A DNA stretch of 40,325 nucleotides from Deltaproteobacteria bacterium (GTDB taxonomy: Bacteria; Myxococcota_A; UBA9160; UBA4427), in contig PAQX01000013.1 of NCBI GenBank assembly GCA_002709835.1, forward strand, positions 1-40,325. Reading direction: 5' to 3'. The first letter of the stretch is position 1; the number at the start of each line of letters is the position of its first letter. The notes under the pieces are model-generated. The model was not told the origin of the DNA and did not search any database. It was given only the letters and a program-made list of their open reading frames with translations. Positions 8,993 to 17,190 of this stretch are shown here, one piece after another. The position numbers were made by a program, and so were the translations under genes.

Positions 8993-9793
8993 ATGCCTGA
9001 CGCAATCGTTGAACGAAACGGCCACATCATGACGATCACCATGAATCGCCCCGAGCGTTACAACGCGCTCTCGGGCGAGATGCTGATCCGCATGTACGAC
9101 GCCTACCGCGAAGCCGACGAAGACCCCGACGTCCGCGTGATCATCGTGACCGGCGCAGAAGGCAACTTCTGCTCCGGCGCGGACTTGAAGGGCATGTCCG
9201 GCGACGCGGGGGACGGCGACGACGAAATCGACGTCCAGGCTCGGATGGCGGAAGACCCCGACATCCACTGGAAGGCTCTTTTCCGCGGCTACCGCCCGAG
9301 CAAGCCCATCGTGGCCGCGGTCGAAGGCGTCGCCATCGCGGGGGGGACCGAGATCCTTCAGGCGATGGAAATCCGGGTCGCCGGAGAGAGTGCGCGTTTC
9401 GGCGTGTCCGAAGCCCGCTGGTCCCTCTACCCGATGGCCGGCTCGGCCGTGCGCCTTCCGAGACAGATCCCCTACACCCAGGCCGCAGAGATCCTCCTGA
9501 CAGCGAAGCACATCACGGCCCAGGAAGCCCTGGACATCGGCCTGATCGGCCACGTCGTCCCCGACGGCAAGGCCCTCGCGAAGGCGCGAGAGATCGCCGA
9601 AGTCGTCGCCGGCAATGGCCCCCTCGCGGTCACGGCGATCACGCGCACGCTCCACGAGACCGACGGAATGTCCCTCGACGAGGCCCTCGCCTACGAATTC
9701 GACTACGGCAATGCGGTCTTTGCGAGCGAGGACGCGAAGGAAGGGCCGCTCGCCTTCGCCCAGAAGCGGAAGCCCGACTTCAAGGGGCGCTAG
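8993..9793 (+). CDS. Enoyl-CoA hydratase/crotonase family protein
   Basis: A 266-residue crotonase-fold enzyme, probably hydrating trans-2-enoyl-CoA in beta-oxidation or a related pathway. The oxyanion-hole block is FCSGADLKGM (59-68). Both catalytic glutamate positions appear filled: Glu120 in AGGTEILQAM and Glu140 in GVSEARWSLYPM, in contrast to the crotonase at 4185-4883. An acidic insertion with DAGDGDDEID lies near residue 75. The C-terminal helix domain is complete and the length is typical. It follows the doxX-like gene by 14 bp on the same strand and converges on the sulfotransferase gene with only 21 bp between stop codons. The exact chain-length or substrate preference cannot be read from the sequence. 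Confidence 0.9.
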   Translation: MPDAIVERNGHIMTITMNRPERYNALSGEMLIRMYDAYREADEDPDVRVIIVTGAEGNFCSGADLKGMSGDAGDGDDEIDVQARMAEDPDIHWKALFRGYRPSKPIVAAVEGVAIAGGTEILQAMEIRVAGESARFGVSEARWSLYPMAGSAVRLPRQIPYTQAAEILLTAKHITAQEALDIGLIGHVVPDGKALAKAREIAEVVAGNGPLAVTAITRTLHETDGMSLDEALAYEFDYGNAVFASEDAKEGPLAFAQKRKPDFKGR

Positions 9794-9814
9794 GCGCGGC
9801 CGCGCGGCTTCGCC

Positions 9815-11065
9815 CTACTTCTCCCGGGCGATCCCGTACTTCTCGGTGTAGTCGCTCCAGATCTCGGCCAGCCCGTCGTAACTCCAGCCGAAATCCGCCG
9901 GGTCGTAGACATGCTTGCCGGCGTGGGTCTGGTGGCGCTCGGAGAGGAAGGCTTTGATCCGCCGTTCGTGGAGTTCGCTGGGCGCCTCACCGAAGTGCGC
10001 GTAGATCCGGCGCATCGTCCCGGCCGGATCCTTCATCATCTCGCTGTAATGAACGTGCACGCACCAGCCGTCTTCCGCCTGCTCGTCGAAGGCGGTGCCC
10101 CGTGAGATCGCGTGGCGCAGCTTTCCGAGCCACTCTTCGCCGACTTTCAGATGGTCGCGGTTCCGAGCGAAGATCCCCTGCATCGTCGAGTTCAGGCTCG
10201 CCACCGACGTGGTGACCGGCCCGGGGTCGCGATGGGTCCAGATCAGTCGTGCGTCGGGATAGAACTCGAGGAGCGTCTCGAGATTCCAGAGGTGGTTGGG
10301 CGTCTTCAGGCTCCACGCCATCGTCGGCTTCGCGGACTGGAGCACCTGCAAGGACTTCTTGTGCCACGCGTAGGCCGGGCGCATGTCACAGGACTGCAGC
10401 CACTTCCCGTAGCTCGGCACGTAGCCCTGGGTCTCCATCCCCAGACAGCGCAGATCGAGCATCATCAGCGGGATGCACTCCTCGGCGAGCATCGCCCCGA
10501 ACGGGTGCATCGCCCCGATCGCCGGGTTCATCTTCAGCAGCTGCCCCATCGTCGCATCGGACGCGGCGATCCGCGGGTCCGTGTGCTCCGACGCGAGGGT
10601 CGGCGGCGGCACGACCGCGCGGGCTTCCCACTGGAGCAGGGGCCGGACCATCGGATCCAGCCCGAGCAGCTGAGAGAGGATGCTCGTCCCGGTCCGGGGC
10701 AGCCCGAGGATGATCCAGGGGCGCTCGATCTTCTCCTCTGCGACCTCCGAATTCGCCTTCGTCCATTCCTGGAGACGCAGGCGCGTCACGAGCTGCGACT
10801 TGATCATGTTCGAAGTCGCCACCCGACCAAAGGTCGAGAGACCGGCCTCCTCCTGCATCGAGGCCGTCAGGATCTCCAGCGGCTCACGGAAGGAATCTCC
10901 CCCGAAGTCGCTCGACCCGGCTTCCTTGATCGCCGCCTCGACGAGCGCCTCGGGTTCGAGGGAAGGCTTCACCCCGAAGGCTTCGAGGATGCGTCCGGCC
11001 CCGTTCATCGCCCGCAAGACCGGGGCGGTCACCCGCCCGTCCCGGAACGTGTACTCCTTCGTCAT
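9815..11065 (-). CDS. PAPS-dependent sulfotransferase family protein
   Basis: A 416-residue protein of the Sulfotransfer_3 type, transferring sulfate from PAPS to an alcohol or amine acceptor. The 5'-phosphosulfate-binding loop is LGLPRTGTSILSQLL (about residues 129-142). The 3'-phosphate-binding region is IWTHRDPGPVTTSVASLNS, with the conserved Arg and Ser. The ligand PAPS follows from the family; the acceptor is unknown. The ATG at 11065 overlaps the stop of the upstream MFS gene (ATGA), so the two are translationally coupled. This suggests that transport and sulfation, or a shared pathway for one lipid-like compound, belong together (inference). Bacterial homologues are often found in genomes rich in acyl-CoA or sterol-like metabolism. 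Confidence 0.88.
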   Translation of the reverse strand: MTKEYTFRDGRVTAPVLRAMNGAGRILEAFGVKPSLEPEALVEAAIKEAGSSDFGGDSFREPLEILTASMQEEAGLSTFGRVATSNMIKSQLVTRLRLQEWTKANSEVAEEKIERPWIILGLPRTGTSILSQLLGLDPMVRPLLQWEARAVVPPPTLASEHTDPRIAASDATMGQLLKMNPAIGAMHPFGAMLAEECIPLMMLDLRCLGMETQGYVPSYGKWLQSCDMRPAYAWHKKSLQVLQSAKPTMAWSLKTPNHLWNLETLLEFYPDARLIWTHRDPGPVTTSVASLNSTMQGIFARNRDHLKVGEEWLGKLRHAISRGTAFDEQAEDGWCVHVHYSEMMKDPAGTMRRIYAHFGEAPSELHERRIKAFLSERHQTHAGKHVYDPADFGWSYDGLAEIWSDYTEKYGIAREK

Positions 11066-12270
11066 GCGCCCACGACCTCCGTGCCCGGCTGTTGCGCGGC
11101 ACGCCGCGCCGCTTCCCGATTCGACCCGAGCAGGCAGCCGATCGAAGCGAGTACCCCCACGGCGAAGACGACGAGCGCCCCCGCGTAGCTCCCGCTCGAC
11201 TCGAAGGCCGAGGCCGCGAAGAGCACCGAGCCCGCCATCACCGGAAGCATCAGCAGGTTCGAGAGCCCGACCGAACGACCGATCGCGTCCGCGCCGAGCC
11301 GCTGACCGAGGAGCACCATGTAGAGCGGGATCATCCCGCTCGACGCGAAGCCGAAGACGACACAGAGCCCGGCCACGACCCAGGTCCCCGGCGACGTCGC
11401 GAAGAGGCCGAGGATCCCCGCGCACACGACGAGCATGCCCACGAAGAGCTTCGTGAGGGAGAATCGGTCCGCCATCATCCCGTAGATCAGCGCGCCCGGA
11501 ACGCCCATCCAGAACTGCACCGCGAGCACCATCGAAGCGCTGGTCTCCGAGATGCCCGTCCCCGCGACGAAGGCGGCGACATGGACGGTCCAGCCGGTGA
11601 CGATCCCGGCGGCAAGAGCAAAGAGACCCCCTGCCCAGAGAAAAACGGGACTGCGGACGACCTCGCGCATGTTGACGTCCCCCTCTTCTGCGTTCGCCGC
11701 AGTCGCATAGCGCGCCGGCACGATCGACCAGATCAGGGGCAGTAGCACGACGACCGCGATCACGCCGAAGATCAGAAAGACCTGGTCCCAGCTGAAGCGT
11801 CCGAGAAGCCAGCCGGCGAGGCCGGCAAAGAGTCCCGATCCGAGGGGCGGCCCCATGCTCGAGAAGCCGAGGGCCCGGCCCCGGTCCTCGTCGAAGTTCC
11901 GGGTCACCAGGCTCGCCGCCGTGATCGGACCGCAGGGCGGCACCGCTGCGCCGGCCAGCAGCGCCGCCAACGCGAGCATCACGAGATTCGTCGACATCGC
12001 CGCCAGCACCATCGCGACCAGCAGCAGCCCCACCCCCGAAAGCATCACGCCCCGTGCGTGCCCTTTGTCGAGGGCCGGTCCGGTCACCAGGCTCGACGCG
12101 GTGAGCGAGAGCATGATCAGGATCTGCCCGAACGAGATCGACGTTCGCGGCGCCTCGAAGGCGGCTTCGAGGGGCTCGAGAAAAACGGGGACGATGCCGA
12201 CCGTGAGGCCGACCGCGACGCCCTGCGAGACCATCGCGACGAGCAGGATCAGACGTTGCTGGCGAGTCAT
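11062..12270 (-). CDS. Major facilitator superfamily transporter
   Basis: A 402-residue inner-membrane transporter with about 12 hydrophobic helices split into two six-helix halves by a polar stretch (YATAANAEEGDVNMREVV). The loop between helices 2 and 3 has GPALDKGHARGVMLSG, a degenerate form of the MFS motif A. The second-half equivalent is GMMADRFSLTKLFVG. Family knowledge suggests proton-coupled uptake or export of a small organic compound; the substrate is unknown. ATG 12270 starts at MTRQQRLILL, directly before the first helix; the open frame continues upstream but is antisense to noncoding DNA. A -10-like TACACT lies about 8 bp before the start. Its stop codon overlaps the ATG of the sulfotransferase gene by ATGA. 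Confidence 0.9.
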   Translation of the reverse strand: MTRQQRLILLVAMVSQGVAVGLTVGIVPVFLEPLEAAFEAPRTSISFGQILIMLSLTASSLVTGPALDKGHARGVMLSGVGLLLVAMVLAAMSTNLVMLALAALLAGAAVPPCGPITAASLVTRNFDEDRGRALGFSSMGPPLGSGLFAGLAGWLLGRFSWDQVFLIFGVIAVVVLLPLIWSIVPARYATAANAEEGDVNMREVVRSPVFLWAGGLFALAAGIVTGWTVHVAAFVAGTGISETSASMVLAVQFWMGVPGALIYGMMADRFSLTKLFVGMLVVCAGILGLFATSPGTWVVAGLCVVFGFASSGMIPLYMVLLGQRLGADAIGRSVGLSNLLMLPVMAGSVLFAASAFESSGSYAGALVVFAVGVLASIGCLLGSNREAARRAAQQPGTEVVGA

Positions 12271-12393
12271 GCGGCCGCTCAGTGTAGACCCCTCGTCCGG
12301 GACTCGCCCCGGGGATGGAGGGCCGCGCGAAGCCTTTGTAATCCGTGTGTAAAAGCGCCGTCCGAGCGCCCGGGCGGCGCTAGGCTCCCGGCC

Positions 12394-13011
12394 ATGTCGA
12401 AACGGCCCGTGCAGCGATTCCTCGCTCGCCTCGTAATCGTGATGACGGGTTGGAAGCCGGAAGGCTATCGCCCCGAGCCGAAGCAGTACGTCCTGATCGC
12501 AGCGCCGCACACGACGAACTGGGACTTCCTCTACCTGATCGCCTTCGCCTGGCTCTTCGACATGAAGATCTCGTTCATGGCCAAGCACTCCCTCTTCTGG
12601 CCTCCCCTGGGCTGGATCATGCGCGCGTTCGGTGGACTCCCGGTCGAGCGTCACAAACGCACCAACCTGGTCACCGCCCTCGCCGGTCTCTTCGACGAGC
12701 ATGAAGAACTCGCCCTCGTCGTCCCGGCGGAAGGCACCCGCGGCTACGTCGACTACTGGAAGTCCGGCTTCTACCACATCGCGAAGACCGCCGAGGTCCC
12801 GATCGTGATGAGCTTCCTGGACTACGAGCGGAAGGTCGGCGGCTTCGGGCCGGCGATCACGGCGACGGGGGACGTCGTCGGGTTGATGGACGCCGTGCGC
12901 GCCTACTACGGCGACAAGAAGGGGAAGTACCCGGAGGATTTCGGCCGGATCCTGCTTCGCGAGGAAGAGGAAGCCGCCGCCGGGGGCCCTGCAGCGCCTG
13001 CAGCAGACTGA
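12394..13011 (+). CDS. 1-acyl-sn-glycerol-3-phosphate acyltransferase-like (PlsC family)
   Basis: A 205-residue lysophospholipid acyltransferase-family protein. Four motif blocks are visible: APHTTNWDFLYL (the H-x4-D catalytic block, about residues 33-44), GGLPVERHKRTN (block II), VPAEGTRGYVDYWKSGFYHIA (block III with EGTR), and VPIVM (block IV). The family transfers an acyl chain to a lysophospholipid or similar acceptor at the membrane. This small subgroup lacks the usual extra N-terminal helix, and its acceptor is not certain. An acidic, Ala-rich tail follows the domain. A -10-like TAGGCT ends exactly 7 nt before the ATG and no Shine-Dalgarno site is seen, so a leaderless mRNA is possible. 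It is divergent from the MFS gene and convergent with ilvA. Confidence 0.85.
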   Translation: MSKRPVQRFLARLVIVMTGWKPEGYRPEPKQYVLIAAPHTTNWDFLYLIAFAWLFDMKISFMAKHSLFWPPLGWIMRAFGGLPVERHKRTNLVTALAGLFDEHEELALVVPAEGTRGYVDYWKSGFYHIAKTAEVPIVMSFLDYERKVGGFGPAITATGDVVGLMDAVRAYYGDKKGKYPEDFGRILLREEEEAAAGGPAAPAAD

Positions 13012-13052
13012 CGGCGCCCGCCGGACGAGGATGGGCCGGCGCGACCGAGCGC

Positions 13053-14585
13053 CTAACCCAGAAAGAGACCGGCCGCGGGATTCCCGGTCTCTTCGACCCA
13101 GGCGTAGCCGAGTTCCTCTAGGAAGCGATCGAGCTCGTCGGACGCTTCCGCTGGCACCTCGAGCCCCGCCAGGACCCGACCGTAGGCGGCCCCGTGGTTG
13201 CGATAGTGGAAGAGGCTGATGTTCCAGCGCCCGCCCACCGCCTCGAGGAAGCGTGCCAGGGCGCCGGGGCGCTCCGGGAACTCGAAGCGGAAGAGCCGCT
13301 CGAGCGCGCGGTCGGCGCGCCCTCCGACCATGAAGCGGACATGGAGCTTGGCGAGTTCGTTGCCCGTCATGTCGACGACCTCGAAGCCCTCGCCGCGCAG
13401 CCCGTCCATCACCCGGGCGCGCTCGGACGCGTCGCCGGAGAGCCCGACACCCACGAACACATGGGCCGCGCTCGACTCGCCGTAGCGGTAGTTGAACTCG
13501 GTGACCGCGTAGTTTCCGAGTCCGCGGCAGAGCGCCTGGAACGCCCCAGGGCGCTCGGGGATCGTGACCGCGAGCAGCGCTTCGCGGTGCTCGCCGATCT
13601 CGGCCCGCTCGGCCACGTGTCGCAGCCGGTCGAAGTTCATGTTGGCACCGGAATCGATCGCTACCAGCGCCGCGCCACGCGCCTCCTCCCGCGCGACCCA
13701 GCGCTTGAGCCCGGCGACCGCGAGGGCCCCCGCCGGCTCCGCGATCGATCGGGTGTCGTCGAAGACGTCCCTAATCGCGGCGCAGATCTCGTCGATGCCG
13801 ACGGTCACGACTTCGTCGATCGCTTCGCGCACGACTTCGAAGGGCCGCTCGCCGACCTGCCGGACCGCGACGCCGTCCGCAAAGAGACCGACCGGCCCGA
13901 CGTCGACGCGTTCGCCCGCCGCAAGCGCCGCGGCGAGACAGGCCGCGTCCTCGGGCTCGACCCCGATCACCTTCGTCTCAGGCGAGATCCGCTTCACGTA
14001 CGCGACGATCCCCGCGACGAGCCCTCCCCCGCCGACCGGAACGAAGATCGCATCGAGGTGGCCGCGGTGCTGACGGAGGATCTCCATCGCGATGGTGCCC
14101 TGCCCGGCGATCACGTCCAGATCATCGTAGGGGTGGACGAAGGCACGCCCCTCTTCGTCGCTTAGACGTCGCGCGAGCGCCGCCGCGTCGTCATAGCCGT
14201 CGCCTTCGAGTATCGCCCGGGCACCGAGTCGGCGGACCGCGTCGACCTTGATCTGCGGCGTCGTCCGCGGCATCACGATCTGCGCATCGACCCCGAGCCG
14301 ACTCGAAGCGAGGGCGACGCCTTGCGCATGGTTGCCCGCCGAGGCGGCCACGACCCCGGTCTTCCGCTCCTCTCCCGAGAGCGAGCGGAGCCGGTTGTAG
14401 GCGCCACGCAGCTTGAACGAGAAGATGGGTTGGAGATCCTCCCGCTTGATCCACACCCGGTTGCCGAGCCGCTCGGACAGCCGCTCCGCCGGCTCGAGAG
14501 GCGTCTCGACCGCGACGTCGTAGACCGGCGCGCGGAGAATCCGTTCGAGGAGCGCGTCCGCCGCGGCCTCGTTCGCACTTCCCAT
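13053..14585 (-). CDS. ilvA: Threonine ammonia-lyase, biosynthetic, with two ACT-like domains
   Basis: A 510-residue PLP enzyme converting L-threonine to 2-oxobutanoate and ammonia, the first step of isoleucine synthesis. The PLP lysine is Lys58 in IFSFKLRGAYN. The phosphate-binding glycine loop is VPVGGGGLVAG, and SAGNHAQGVA is also conserved. The C-terminal 170 residues hold two ACT-like repeats, beginning ALLAVTIPERPGAFQALCR and LFRFEFPERPGALARFLE. This is the hallmark of the long, isoleucine-feedback-regulated form as opposed to the short catabolic enzyme. ATG 14585 lies two bases beyond the rsmE stop, so it is probably the last gene of a rsmJ-rsmE-ilvA transcript. Its length matches E. 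coli IlvA. Confidence 0.95.
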   Translation of the reverse strand: MGSANEAAADALLERILRAPVYDVAVETPLEPAERLSERLGNRVWIKREDLQPIFSFKLRGAYNRLRSLSGEERKTGVVAASAGNHAQGVALASSRLGVDAQIVMPRTTPQIKVDAVRRLGARAILEGDGYDDAAALARRLSDEEGRAFVHPYDDLDVIAGQGTIAMEILRQHRGHLDAIFVPVGGGGLVAGIVAYVKRISPETKVIGVEPEDAACLAAALAAGERVDVGPVGLFADGVAVRQVGERPFEVVREAIDEVVTVGIDEICAAIRDVFDDTRSIAEPAGALAVAGLKRWVAREEARGAALVAIDSGANMNFDRLRHVAERAEIGEHREALLAVTIPERPGAFQALCRGLGNYAVTEFNYRYGESSAAHVFVGVGLSGDASERARVMDGLRGEGFEVVDMTGNELAKLHVRFMVGGRADRALERLFRFEFPERPGALARFLEAVGGRWNISLFHYRNHGAAYGRVLAGLEVPAEASDELDRFLEELGYAWVEETGNPAAGLFLG

Positions 14586-14587
14586 GG

Positions 14588-15298
14588 TCACGCCTCCGCC
14601 CCCGCTTCGTCGGCCCCGCCTGCGAAGGCGCTGACCGTCGCGGCGATCGCGGCGGTCTCGATCCGGAGATTGTAAGGGGCGAAAGCCGCCGGGCGCACGT
14701 TCGCAGCGGCGAGGTCTTCGAATTCGAGTTCGCTGAAGCCCGCTTCGGGACCGATCACGACGAGCCCCGCGTCGACCGGCAGAGGGCCGCGCCGCCCTTC
14801 TCGGTCTCCGTGATACGCCGCGCCCTCGCGCGGCGCGGAGAGCAGCGACCGCAGGTCCATCGGCGGCCGCACCTCGAGCAACCACGGCCGCCGCGCCACC
14901 TTCGCGCTCTCGACGAGGAGGCGCCGGAGCCGCTCGGCCATCGGATCGAGCCTCCGAACGACCGAGTGATCGAGCACGAGGGGCTGCCACACGCGCGCCC
15001 CGAGCTGTGAGAGCATCTGGAGCATCGTGGACACCCGGTCCCCCTTCGGCACCGCACTCGCGATCACGGGGCCCGTGGTCGGACGTTCGACCCGCTCGAC
15101 GGATTCGATCTCCACGCGCGCCACGCGCTTGCCCGCCTCCACCAGACGCGCCGCCCCCGTCGCCCCCGCGCCATCGAAGACGACGAGCGCGTCCCCGGGC
15201 CGCAGACGACGCGCCCCGAGATGCCGCGCCTCGTCGACGGACAAACCCCGCTCCCCGGCTTCCACCGGCTCCTCCGTGAAGGCCCAGAACGTGCTCAT
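14588..15298 (-). CDS. rsmE: 16S rRNA (uracil-1498-N3)-methyltransferase
   Basis: A 236-residue SPOUT-class methyltransferase that methylates U1498 of 16S rRNA using SAM. The N-terminal PUA-like domain includes DEARHLGARRLRPGDALVVFDG. The C-terminal SPOUT knot carries VIASAVPKGDRV, the block VIGPEAGFSELE and the closing NLRIETAAIAATVSAF, both matching the SAM-binding knot of RsmE. The length is typical. ATG 15298 overlaps the stop of rsmJ (ATGA), and ilvA starts two bases after its own stop. In many bacteria rsmE sits downstream of dnaJ; here it lies about 15 kb from the dnaK cluster. Confidence 0.93.
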   Translation of the reverse strand: MSTFWAFTEEPVEAGERGLSVDEARHLGARRLRPGDALVVFDGAGATGAARLVEAGKRVARVEIESVERVERPTTGPVIASAVPKGDRVSTMLQMLSQLGARVWQPLVLDHSVVRRLDPMAERLRRLLVESAKVARRPWLLEVRPPMDLRSLLSAPREGAAYHGDREGRRGPLPVDAGLVVIGPEAGFSELEFEDLAAANVRPAAFAPYNLRIETAAIAATVSAFAGGADEAGAEA

Positions 15299-16062
15299 GT
15301 CTCGGCCTCCGAGAGCCGCGCAGGGTTCACGTACACGTCGAAACGAACGAGCTTGCTCTCGATCGTGTGGCTCGGCCGGGGTACGAGCGGATCCGCGTGG
15401 TGCGGTCGCTTGACGACGACCCGCGCCGCCCGCTCGCGCGCAGCCTCGACGATCGACCGCGTGTCGGTGTCGGGGGCGAGCCAGGCTCGCAGGACCTGGA
15501 GCTCGCGCCGCGGCTTCGCGCTCGCACGTTTCGGCGGCGGGTACATGGGATCGATGTAGACGCCGTGGTCGACGGCCTCGATCTGCGCGACGACGTCCCG
15601 CGCCTCGGCCTCGCGGAACGTGAGGCGCTGGCCGATCTCTGCGGGCACGCCCTCGGCGGCACGCCAGGCGCTGTCGACGAGGGCGAACACGACGGGATCC
15701 CGCTCGCACGCGTCCACCTCGTACCCCGCACGCGCGAGCCGATAGGCGTCGCTGCCGAAGCCGGCGGTCAGATCGTGGATCGTCCGGATGCGCGGTCCGA
15801 AGGCGCGCACCAGGGGGTTCGGTCCGGGCCCGCCACGATCCGGCGGGAAGACGGGGCGAACCCCGGGGCGGTCGTGCTCGCCCGGCGGCCGCAGCTCGAG
15901 CGTTCCCTCGCCGGCGTCGAGCCGAAAGGCCCCGGTCGCGGTCCCCAGCGCCGCGCGCGAAGCGACGCTTTGGGGCACGTCGAGCCCATCCGCAATCACG
16001 AGACGCGGGAGGCTCCCCTCGGCGCGCGAGGCGGACTCGTTTTGCAGGGACGGGGCTTCCAC
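15295..16062 (-). CDS. rsmJ: RsmJ-like 16S rRNA (guanine-1516-N2)-methyltransferase
   Basis: A class I SAM-dependent methyltransferase. The SAM-binding motif I is HDLTAGFGSDAYRLARAG, followed by an acidic residue in VDACERDPVV. The catalytic N6/N2-methyltransferase-like motif is VYIDPMYPPPKRA, and VVVKRPHHADPL lies near the C-terminus. This order (DxTAG, ERxP, DPMxP, KRP) matches RsmJ, which modifies G1516 of 16S rRNA. I place the start at GTG 16062 (255 residues, close to the 250 of E. coli RsmJ), with GAGG eight bases upstream. The frame also extends to a GTG at 16185 through Pro/Ala-rich sequence that looks non-coding. The stop overlaps the rsmE start by ATGA, so two rRNA methyltransferases are coupled. 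Confidence 0.85.
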   Translation of the reverse strand: MEAPSLQNESASRAEGSLPRLVIADGLDVPQSVASRAALGTATGAFRLDAGEGTLELRPPGEHDRPGVRPVFPPDRGGPGPNPLVRAFGPRIRTIHDLTAGFGSDAYRLARAGYEVDACERDPVVFALVDSAWRAAEGVPAEIGQRLTFREAEARDVVAQIEAVDHGVYIDPMYPPPKRASAKPRRELQVLRAWLAPDTDTRSIVEAARERAARVVVKRPHHADPLVPRPSHTIESKLVRFDVYVNPARLSEAET

Positions 16063-16374
16063 GACGCAGGCCTCGACAGCGAACGACCCGGCCGCAGGAC
16101 GCGGAGGGTCAATGGGCGAGAGGGTAGCGGGCGCCGGGGCCGAAGCGGAACACGGACGACTCGGGGGGCACTGTGTCCCGAGCACAGAGGCGATTGAGCC
16201 GAATCTCGGGCAGAAAGAAGAAGAGCGAGCGGACGATCCCCGCAGAGAGGCCGAGCGCCCTCATCGCCCGGATCAGCCTTCCGCGTGTCCCTGGAATCGT
16301 CGTCCTGCGACGGTCAGCCGACCAGGCCTGCGAAGTGCAGGGTCGAGGTTCCCTCGAGATTCGAGCGGCCGCCG
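16063..16374. other. Intergenic stretch with no recognisable gene
   Basis: About 310 bp between the end of the hydrolase gene and the preferred start of rsmJ, both on the minus strand. It probably holds the rsmJ promoter. Reading frames through it are low-complexity and antisense to neighbours. I see no tRNA, strong terminator or clear repeat. If rsmJ starts at 16185 the gap shrinks to 189 bp. Confidence 0.4.
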
Positions 16375-17190
16375 TCAGTCGTCGCGCGCGCGCCGGCAGA
16401 GGAAGTCGGCCGCGGCGGCGCAGAGCGCCGGTCCGTCGTAGTCGACCGGTACGACGTGTCCGGACCGCGCGAGCAGGAAGAGCTCCTTGTCGGCGTCGGC
16501 CGTCGCGACGGCGCGATGGATCTCGGTCGCGTCCTTCGGCGCGGCGGTCTTGTCTCGCTCGCCGTGGGCCACCAGGATCGGCGCGGTGATCCGCCCAAGG
16601 TCCGGGATCACCTCGCCCTGGAGTCGGACCAGCTCGCGCACGGCATCGAAGGGCATCATCGGAAAGTGCGGATGCCGCGCCCGCGCCTCGGGATCGGCGA
16701 GGTCCGACACGCCCTTCGCCCGGCCCTTCGCGAAGAGCCGGATCAGCGGGAGCAGGGGCAGCAGCTGAGGAACCGGCGGCGCCAGCACCAGCGGCACCCC
16801 GATCACCACGAGGCCGTCGACCTTCGCCGTTTGCGCGAGACGAAGACTCGTGAGTCCGCCCATCGAAACGCCGACGAGAAAGACCCGGTCGTGCCGCCGG
16901 CGGAGGTCTTCGAGGGCCTCTCCGGCGAGGTCGACCCATTCGTCCCGGTGGGTCGCGGCGAGGTCGTCGACGGTGCCGTTGTGGCCGGCCATCCAGATAC
17001 CCTTTGAGCGGATCCCCCGCTTCGAGAGGGCCTCCGCGACCGGGCGCACCTCGTAGGGGGTTCCGGTCAGGCCGTGAAGACAGAGCGCCGCCGCACCAGT
17101 CTCGTGCTCGGGGGCCGCCGGGAGATCGAAGGCCGAGACATCGACGTCAGCGGTCACTTCCGAAGGGCCGAGCACCCGTGCGCCGCTCAC
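16375..17190 (-). CDS. Alpha/beta hydrolase, monoacylglycerol lipase/carboxylesterase type
   Basis: A 271-residue alpha/beta-hydrolase-fold enzyme. The oxyanion/lid region begins LCLHGLTGTPYEVRP (37-51). The nucleophile elbow is GVSMGG with Ser109. The acid is Asp213 in GERDKTA and the base is His245 in SGHVVPVD, so the triad is complete. Short spacing and the GVSMGG elbow resemble bacterial carboxylesterases and lysophospholipases. The substrate is an inferred short- or medium-chain ester. The start is GTG 17190, which overlaps the stop codon of larC (GTGA), so translation is coupled to larC. No signal peptide is present. A link to nickel-pincer cofactor biology is not implied by the fold. 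Confidence 0.85.
   Translation of the reverse strand: MSGARVLGPSEVTADVDVSAFDLPAAPEHETGAAALCLHGLTGTPYEVRPVAEALSKRGIRSKGIWMAGHNGTVDDLAATHRDEWVDLAGEALEDLRRRHDRVFLVGVSMGGLTSLRLAQTAKVDGLVVIGVPLVLAPPVPQLLPLLPLIRLFAKGRAKGVSDLADPEARARHPHFPMMPFDAVRELVRLQGEVIPDLGRITAPILVAHGERDKTAAPKDATEIHRAVATADADKELFLLARSGHVVPVDYDGPALCAAAADFLCRRARDD

Noticed and set aside
16109..16939. 276-residue minus-strand frame overlapping the hydrolase gene
   Set aside because: Out-of-frame shadow of the hydrolase; Arg/Pro-rich and without motifs.
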